NCBI GenBank assembly: GCA_951213105.1
Contig: OX578153.1
Span: forward strand, 55,738,020-55,802,019
Source of the DNA: Amaurobius ferox
Taxonomy: Eukaryota > Arthropoda > Arachnida > Araneae > Amaurobiidae
Direction: 5' to 3'
Length of the DNA: 64,000 bases
Below, in pieces: positions 57,375 to 64,000 of this stretch. The notes under the pieces were generated by a model. That model did no database searches, was not told where the DNA came from, and saw nothing but the letters and a program-made list of their open reading frames with translations. Each line of letters opens with the position of its first letter. Positions within the stretch are counted from its first letter, which is position 1. The translations under genes were made by a program, and so were the position numbers.

Positions 57375-57893
57375 GTGAGTTATTTTAATAATTTTTTTAA
57401 TTGAAAAATGTATTTGTTTTAATTTTACGCATTTGTGAAAATACTGTTCAATACAGTTTGAAATTAAACACAACAATTGAATTAAACCTTGAAAAATATA
57501 AACATTTACGCTCCATCTGAGCGAAGCCACCGCTGACTTTATTAAAACATTTAATAGGACCCACACATATTTTTTAATGTTTTACATATTGAACCATTCA
57601 GTTTAATTGTACTTTGAAAAATATGAAGCTATTTTCATCGGAGTGGAATCATTTTTTTTTTTTTTTTTTTTTAGTGATAGATTTGTGTGGACTTCCAAAA
57701 ATTATATCTTTCAACTATAATTTTTTTATATCAACATTTTAGTATGTGGTTTTAATAACACTTTTAAATTTAAATAAATAATGAGTTTAACACATAACTT
57801 AAAATAAAACTAAGAATGAAGCAACGTTTAATGAAAAAACATTTTTAATAATACATAGATTTTTACAAAAGTAATATTCTACTAACTTGTATT
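57375..57893. other. Intron or spacer
   Basis: Very AT-rich, with a T20-class run at 57,652-57,673. No gene seen on either strand until the stop of the AlkB-PC4 gene at 57,894. Confidence 0.5.
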
Positions 57894-59100
57894 TCACATA
57901 TGGAACAGCGCAATCATCGCTGTATAATAGTCCTTTACGGTGAGACTTTTAAAAAATTCAGGTGAAACATTGTTTTCATTTGTTTCACAAAACTCTCGAG
58001 CAATTTCTTGAATGTTTATCATTAAAAGTTCGTGATCGACTAGTTCATAATCCACAAATTGCATATGAGTGGATAGCGTACAGCACTTGTGTTTCAAATC
58101 GGTACACCCGTTACTTTTGCATGTTTCGCGTTGATATAATTTATACAACTCTGCACATAAATTTTTATGTACACATTGCATTAAAGTACGTTTTAATTCA
58201 TAGGGTGGCAAAGTCGGTAGTGCTTCGACAGGTTTTTGATACTTCACAATACAATTGGGTAGGATATTTGTCAGTAACTGATCCAAAACACATTTAGTAA
58301 CATCTTGACTAATGTACTGAAGAGTATGAAAATTATCCTGATTTAATAAGATTAATTTCTTTTTGAACTGTCCAGTGCAAGGTGGTAATTGTTGTAAATA
58401 TAGATTGCTTTCACACACACAAACTAAGAGTTCGTTATTAATTGTGAAAGATGAATTTTCACTGTCCATATTTGAAATGCGTTTTAAAAATACACTCCAC
58501 GTATTAGGCGTGAGTGTTACTCCATGAGGGGTAGGCACGATAACATCAGAAGCATTCATCCTGTAGACACGAAAGTGTACTTTCACATTTCCTCGAAAAT
58601 GTTGCACGGTAACGTAAATGTTACAGCCCAAATGGTAACGGAACTTTTCAGATGAGGATAATTCTATCGAAACCGATCCATTTTGAGAAGTAGCATAGTT
58701 CAGAGCCGACGACACCAAATCACTTTGCGAATCTGTAGCAGGTATAGATGGAGTATGCATATGGCTCCAATCGATTTCAGGTATAGGCGAAAGCGCTGCA
58801 GGCGGGACATACATTGGAAACTCGCACTTGCGTTTCTGTACAGGCGTTTTAGGTAGAATTTTTCTAAATGTTAGACTTATTCTAGCTTCTGAGACTTCGG
58901 GTTCCGCAGCAATTCCGTGAGAATAGAATTTGTTGGTTGGCACATGCATCGCATAAAGCGATCCGTGTTGGAGTGGAATACTTAGAGGAGATTGTCCTTT
59001 TCTTTCGAAAATGATAGATCTTGTAGCACCGAAACTGAGAGTCGCTATAGGTGTTTTAGAGCATAGGGAGGATTCATTGTCCTTGTGTTGTCCTATTTTA

Positions 59101-59302
59101 GCATGTCCATCCACATAGTGGTTTACTATGTGGCATTACTATGTGTGTACTATGCTAAACACACATAGTGGTTTACTATGTGTGTTTAGCATGTCCATCC
59201 ACATAGTGGTTTACTAGTTCCCGGCCACACACTTAGCTGCAGTAAACCTTCGGGTATGTCGTGTGGTCTGGGTTTTCAACACTTCAACATAGTGGTTTAC
59301 TA
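59101..59302. repeat. Four copies of a 15-bp target word, with a 28-bp duplication and a hairpin
   Basis: CATAGTGGTTTACTA occurs at 59,114-59,128, 59,163-59,177, 59,202-59,216 and 59,288-59,302. A longer 28-bp segment starting GCATGTCCATCC is repeated exactly at 59,101-59,128 and 59,189-59,216. Between them GCTAAACACACATAG (59,154-59,168) and CTATGTGTGTTTAGC (59,176-59,190) form a perfect 15-bp hairpin around a 7-nt loop. All of this lies inside the AlkB coding sequence. Confidence 0.9.
59217..59287 (+). mobile_element. SINE 3'-hairpin unit (71 bp) inside the AlkB gene
   Basis: Flanked by the 15-bp duplication CATAGTGGTTTACTA. Arms CCCGGCCACAC and GTGTGGTC-T-GGG pair with one wobble and one bulged T, followed by TTTTCAACACTTCAA. 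It is the same subtype as the unit at 8,977-9,034. Confidence 0.85.
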
Positions 59303-59640
59303 ACACAAAATTGTAGCTGTATCCCATATGTTCTTCCACACGTGATTTTATCTCCGATAAGAGAGGTGTCCATCCCTCAGAGCTGTTTCCAGCGTCTCCA
59401 AATGCATATGCTTTTTGAGCTGGTTGGTATGGACGACCATTCACCACCCCTTGTGATTGTTGAAAGGGCAGACTTTTCAACTCTTGAAAAATTAAATCGG
59501 CTACATTTACTGAATAAAATTCGCGAACATATTCTACATTCAACTTCTCGCGTTTAAAAAAGATAGACATTTTTAAAAATAAGCAAGGACAACCTTCTAG
59601 GAGAACAAACGTTGAACGAATGAACTCTTATCTAAATAAT

Positions 59641-59987
59641 ATCCCTTATCGTAACATGTCACATGATATTTCTTATCGTATCACATGACACATCATATCT
59701 GTAAATCACATGATATTTCTTATCGCATCATGCGATGTATCACATGATATTTCTTATCGCATCGTGTCACATGATATTCCTTATCGCATCATGTCACATG
59801 ATATTCCTTATCGCATCCTGTCACATGATATTCCTTATCGTATCACGTGACACATCACATGATATTTCTTATCGTATCATGTGATGTATCATGTGACATC
59901 TTGTTAGCGAATCACAAGGTTCCACGTATGGAATCACGTGACATCTTGTTAGCGAATCACAAGGTTCCACGTATGGAATCACGTGAC
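59641..59987. promoter_or_regulatory. Bidirectional intergenic iteron array (E-box-like and GATA-like words)
   Basis: Lies between the divergent AlkB-PC4 start (59,570) and polymerase start (60,117). TCACATGATATT occurs about seven times and CTTATCG eight times, in alternation; the three central units (59,767, 59,794, 59,821) have exact 27-bp spacing. Two 44-bp units starting TCACGTGACATCTTGTTAGC or its TCATGTGACA variant follow at 59,889 and 59,933. TCACATGA, TCATGTGA and TCACGTGA are palindromic E-box-type words (M-box/CLEAR class), and CTTATC is a GATA-factor site on the other strand. It may be a shared promoter, a replication origin, or both. Confidence 0.65.
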
Positions 59988-60116
59988 AAACCAGATAAGG
60001 TTTCCGCCCACTATACATGCTACGTGGAGCTCACTTTGACTCGAGACTTGCGCTAGGAAAGACGTGCTTTTAATTTGCTCCTCTTTATTAAAATATCGAC
60101 AAACGAATTTACCACA

Positions 60117-63100
60117 ATGATGGTTGTTTCAAAAGTGAGTTCAAAATGTTTTCGAATTAAAAATAAAGATACATTTTTAAAAATTCATATCACAATAAAT
60201 TCTGTTATCATTCATAACACAAGAACTTTTAAAATGTACAACACAAAAATTAGCTTCATACACATTTCACTCTTTTACATGTTCTGTGTTTTTAATATTT
60301 AGGATATGACTGTGGAAGCTTCTGCAACACCAGTTGTGGAAGCTGGTGTATTGCCTGCTGCATTGCCTGTGGCACCAACAGTTGTGGAAGCCAATGCAAC
60401 ACCCCTTATGAAAGCTGTGGTAGCACCGACCGTGGTGGGAAAGGCCGGACCTAGTGGTATTCATGTAAGTTATTTTATTTCATCTTTTGGTGGAGATAGG
60501 GAAAATCGGCTGTTTCTGGGAGTATAGGATTGTATTGTATTCTATTACAGAAACTGTTATTTCTTTTAGAGGAATTGCAATCAAAGAAAAAACAGCTGAC
60601 TCGCAATTTTATAGTGTACTTTTAGGAATTTTATAGAAAAAAACTAATATGGACATTTTATCTATTTTATAGATATGTCCCACCTGCCACAAGTCTTTTA
60701 CGCAGAAGAAGAGTTTGACGAGACATTTAAACATCCACACAGGGGTAAAACCCTTTGTATGTGAAGTCTGCCAGATGGCTTTCAACCGAAAAAGTGCGAT
60801 GATACGACATGCCAAAATGCATGAAGCAAGTTTAGATTGTGGTGTGTGTGGTGAAGCGTTTTTGTCCCGAATGGACCTCCTTCGCCACACGAGGCGACAC
60901 CACAATACTGTACAGCACAAGTGCGAACTGTGTGATGAAGCATTCACACGACGCGACGTGCTGTTACAGCATATTCGCCGTGCTCACCCTCACCCTTCCT
61001 CCAAGGGCGTGAAACGCAAGACGGCCGACGTTGGCAAAATAGCAAAGAAACGAAGCACCCAGGCGATGAGAGCTCTTCGTCGCACACAGCGAGCTTTGGG
61101 CGTTTTCACGACCCATACTTTGGAGCCCACCGAGGAGAATCGACAGGATCTAACACTGGCGTTAGAAGAGATGCGTGTACCACTGATTGCCTTGTTGAGT
61201 GAAGAACTCTCGGCCAATCAGATTAAATGGTACCTGGTCCTCTACGCAAAGATGGTCCGACTGAATTCTGAGGGGGAGGAAGAGAGCACGACGGCCTACT
61301 TTCATAGTAGGTGTGGAATTGACCTGATTTCTCACACGATTGAGCAACATGTGAGTGAGGGGTACCTGAAGATTCAGAGTGCTTTCGAGGACTACCAACA
61401 GTTGGGGTCGGGGTGGTCTTTGGATCACGTCATGAAGATGGATGTTTGCGTGGGCAAGTACAGGCCTCTTCGCCCCGCAAGCTATCTGCCCCTGCCCCCC
61501 AAACTTGAGGCCAAAAAAGCACTCTTAAATATTGAAAACAGCGACCAGAAGTGTTTTGTGTGGTGCCTTCTCGCTCACAGACTCAATTTGCATTGGGCTG
61601 AAAAACCCGAACGTGTAGCTCATTATTTGCCTAGGGAGCATGAGATAAACCTGGGGAATGTGGAGTGCCCGGTACCCGTGAGTAAGGTTAGTACCCTAGA
61701 GAAGCTGAACAACTGCCGGATTAATGTTTTCGGCTATGAGGATGAAGAAGTGTTTCCTCTGCACGTATCTGCAAGAGACGATGCAGACTGCATTAACCTT
61801 CTCCTCATAAGTCAGGATACCCAACAACATTACTGCCTGATCCGCAGTATGTCGAGACTTCTGGGGGATTTGACTCTACATCGTGCTGCTTCTCACGTAT
61901 GTTATCGGTGCCTCCACCGCTTCTCCCGAGAAGATTTACTCGTGGCACACACTCCCTACTGCAAAGAGCACGCACCGCAACGTGTTGAGATGCCAAGCCT
62001 CGAGAAAAGTTGTTTAAAATTCTCCAATTTGGAGTATCAACACCCGGTCCCGTTCGTGATATATGCCGACTTTGAGTCGCTTTTGGTAGAAGTGCCCAGC
62101 GCACAACCTAGCGATAGTCGGTCCTTTGTAGAAAAGGTAGCCCATCATGAGGCTTGCGGCTACGCATACGTCGTCGTGGGACCCCAAGGCGAATCACACA
62201 AGCCCGTGTATTGCTATCGGGGCCCTGACGCCGTAACCCATTTTCTGCAGAGGATGCTCTTGGAAAGAGACGAACTGGCCGTTCGTTTTAATAGCATAGC
62301 ACCTATGCGTCTTACCAGGAGTGAAGCACTGGCCTTCAACAGTGCATCCCACTGCTATCTGTGTAAGAGGGCCTTTGCAAAGGACGGTGACCGGTACATT
62401 ATGAAGGTTCGCGATCATTGTCACATTGTTGGAAACTATAGGGGTGCAGCACACTCGAATTGTAATCTTAGATACAAGTTACGCAAGAGTGTCCCTGTAG
62501 TGTTTCACAATTTGAAAAACTATGATTCGCACCTCTTAATGTCGGGGCTTGGAAAGCTGAAAGACCACAGCTTAGAGGTCATTCCACAAAATATGGAGAG
62601 ATATATCTCCATCTCCCTGTATGAGGGAAAGGAGAGTGTGAGGCTGCAATTCATCGATAGCCTCCAATTCATGAATGCTTCCTTGGAGAAGTTAGTGGCC
62701 AATTTGCCAGCTGATAAATTCAAGATCTTGAAGGCAAACATCCCCATCCATTTTGAGCTGCTGCTTCGCAAGGGAGTGTACCCTTACGAGTACATGAATT
62801 CGTTGGTGAAATTCGATGAGCAGGTATTACCTCCACTCTCGGTTTTTTATAGCACTCTGACGGATGAGACCCCCACCGCTGACGATTATGCTCATGCTCA
62901 GAATGTATGGAGAACATTCAACTTGAAAACATTAGGGGAGTACCACGACCTCTACGTTAAAAGTGATGTTCTTCTGTTGGCCGACGTATTTCAGCAGTTT
63001 CGACACCTGTGCAGGGAGTACTATGGGTTGGATTGTGTCCACCTGATGACAGCACCCGGCTTGGCATGGCAGGCTGCTCTCAAGATGTGCAAGCAGCCCC

Positions 63101-64000
63101 TCGATCTAATGACAGAGATTGACCAGCATCTCTTCATTGAGCGTGGTATCAGGGGTGGCGTGTCTGTCATTACGAAGCGTTTGGCACATGCAAATAATCC
63201 TTACATGGCGAAGTATGACCCTGCACAGCCCACCCAGTATATTATGTATTTGGATGCTAACAACTTGTACGGGTGGGCTATGTCTCAGCCCCTTCCATAT
63301 GGAAAGTTTGAGTGGGTGTCACCCACGATTGCGACAGAGGATTGGATCCTGTCTTGCCCCGACCATGCATCGGTTGGTTACATTTTGGAGGTCGACTTGG
63401 AGTACCCGCCAGAACTTCACGATCTCCATAATGATTACCCTGTTGCGCCAGAAAGAATGTTGATTCGAGAGGAAGATGTCTCGCCGTATACGGTAAAGAT
63501 CATGGAGGAGCTTGGAGTTCCCCAGTTCCAAGAACAAGAAAAACTTGTCCCAAATCTCTGCAACAAGAAAAATTATGTGGTACATTATAGATGCTTGAAA
63601 ATGTACCTGGAACTGGGGCTGCACGTAACATCTGTGCACAAAGTCCTTCGCTTCCATCAGCGGCCCTGGTTGAGATCGTACATCGATTTCAACACCGAGC
63701 AGAGGAAGAGGTCTCAATCGGGGTTTGAGAAGGACTTCTTCAAGCTCATGAACAACGCCGTATACGGAAAATCAATGGAAAATCTGCGTAACAGAGTTAA
63801 TGTAGATTTGGTCACCGACACGCGGCGGGGTGAAAAGCTCGTGGCGGCGCCTACATTCAAGCGCTTCAAAATTTTTGATGAAGACTTGGTTGGGGTTGAG
63901 CGGGTGAAGAACTGCATTGTCTTTAATAGACCGATTTACGTTGGATTCACCATTCTGGAGCTGAGCAAACTCCATATGTACACATTTCATTATGGCTACA
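60117..64000 (+). CDS. Maverick protein-primed DNA polymerase B with N-terminal zinc fingers, partial
   Basis: Three exons, phase-0 introns: 60,117-60,134 (MMVVSK), 60,303-60,464 (54 codons, Ala/Val/Pro-rich) and 60,673 to the window edge, open for 1,109 codons. Donors are GTGAGT and GTAAGT, acceptors TATTTAG and TTTATAG. Residues 61-165 hold four C2H2 zinc fingers (first CPTC...H...H). Exonuclease I is YADFES (D526, E528); residues 620-660 carry a CxxC...DHCHxxGxYRGAAHxxCN endonuclease VII-like insertion; exonuclease II is HNLKNYDSH (about 672-680) and exonuclease III YVKSD (821-825). Polymerase motif A is LDANNLYG (D921), with the Pro usual in SLYP replaced by Gly as in the family, and motif B is KLMNNAVYG (K1084-G1092). 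Motif C lies beyond the window. No stops or frameshifts: a young, possibly active copy. It would replicate the element, primed by a terminal protein. Confidence 0.93.

Larger units (their letters stand above)
57894..59570 (-). pseudogene. AlkB-family dioxygenase fused to PC4-like domain, split by an insertion
   Basis: Two frame-consistent halves. The 5' half (59,570 to about 59,286) gives an AlkB N-terminus with GRPYQPAQKAYAFGDAG and NFVLVNHYV. The 3' half (59,114 to 57,894, 406 codons without a stop, first codon GTG within VNHYVDGH) gives the catalytic core: H10-x-D12, H66, then R78-ISLTF-R84, which is the AlkB signature HxD...H...Rx5R. Residues about 158-218 form a PC4/SUB1-like ssDNA-binding fold (YHLGCNIYVTVQHFRGNVKVHFRVYRM; GVTLTPNTWSVFLKRI). 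The C-terminal part has a Cys/His cluster (CKSNGCTDLKHKCCTLSTH) also seen in the fossil copy. AlkB enzymes remove alkyl groups from nucleobases using 2-oxoglutarate, O2 and Fe(II). It is divergent to the polymerase gene, suggesting a role in element DNA replication or repair. Broken by 59,115-59,287: a duplicated target and a 71-bp hairpin insertion. Confidence 0.8.

Overview
The window is animal nuclear DNA: AT-rich, repeat-dense and gene-poor, with spliceosomal introns (phase 0, consensus GT/AG). An intact ionotropic-type glutamate receptor of the short arthropod IR kind, tRNA-headed SINEs, Penelope-like and non-LTR retroelements and two Maverick/Polinton elements point to an arthropod. A chelicerate, most likely a spider, is my inference from overall feel and not from a marker gene.

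Layout. 1-9.5 kb: remains of retroelements (gag and RNase H relics), SINEs, and an ionotropic-receptor pseudogene on the minus strand (6.8-7.9 kb) whose 5' end is cut by a retroelement tail. 8.89-9.51 kb is a stack of SINE-related units separated by copies of one target site. 9.63-21.0 kb is a fossil Maverick/Polinton with inverted terminal repeats and, in order, chromodomain integrase, capsid-type genes, a basic Gly-rich protein, major capsid protein, adenain-type protease, packaging ATPase, Lys-rich protein, a minus-strand PC4-type gene and the 3' end of a protein-primed DNA polymerase; every gene is broken. 21-48 kb is a gene desert: 5'-truncated LINE tails, tandem composite repeats, a roughly 3-kb segmental duplication (30.7-33.8 and 40.5-43.2 kb), Penelope-like fragments (36.8-37.8 and 44.2-44.8 kb), a SINE headed by a 5S rRNA, and an isolated promoter with heat-shock elements at 39.0 kb. 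49.3-50.5 kb is the one intact host-type gene, an IR. 52-55 kb is a dead minus-strand LINE.

57-64 kb is the most interesting part. A young second Maverick polymerase gene, with four N-terminal zinc fingers and at least two introns, runs off the right edge. Divergent from it is a gene coding for an AlkB-family 2-oxoglutarate/Fe(II) dioxygenase fused to a PC4-like single-strand-DNA-binding domain. The two share a 350-bp intergenic array of E-box-like and GATA-like words. The AlkB-PC4 gene is split by a 71-bp SINE-type hairpin insertion. The fossil Maverick keeps the PC4 and C-terminal parts of the same gene in the same place beside its polymerase, so the pairing is ancestral to both. A TATA promoter with two further phase-0 exons at 57.1 kb could supply another 5' end to the polymerase gene.

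A second theme is the SINE system. Full-length SINEs and 58-71-bp fragments consisting only of a 3' stem-loop share a hairpin whose arms covary between subtypes. At three loci these units are stacked, with a fresh copy of the same target site between each pair.
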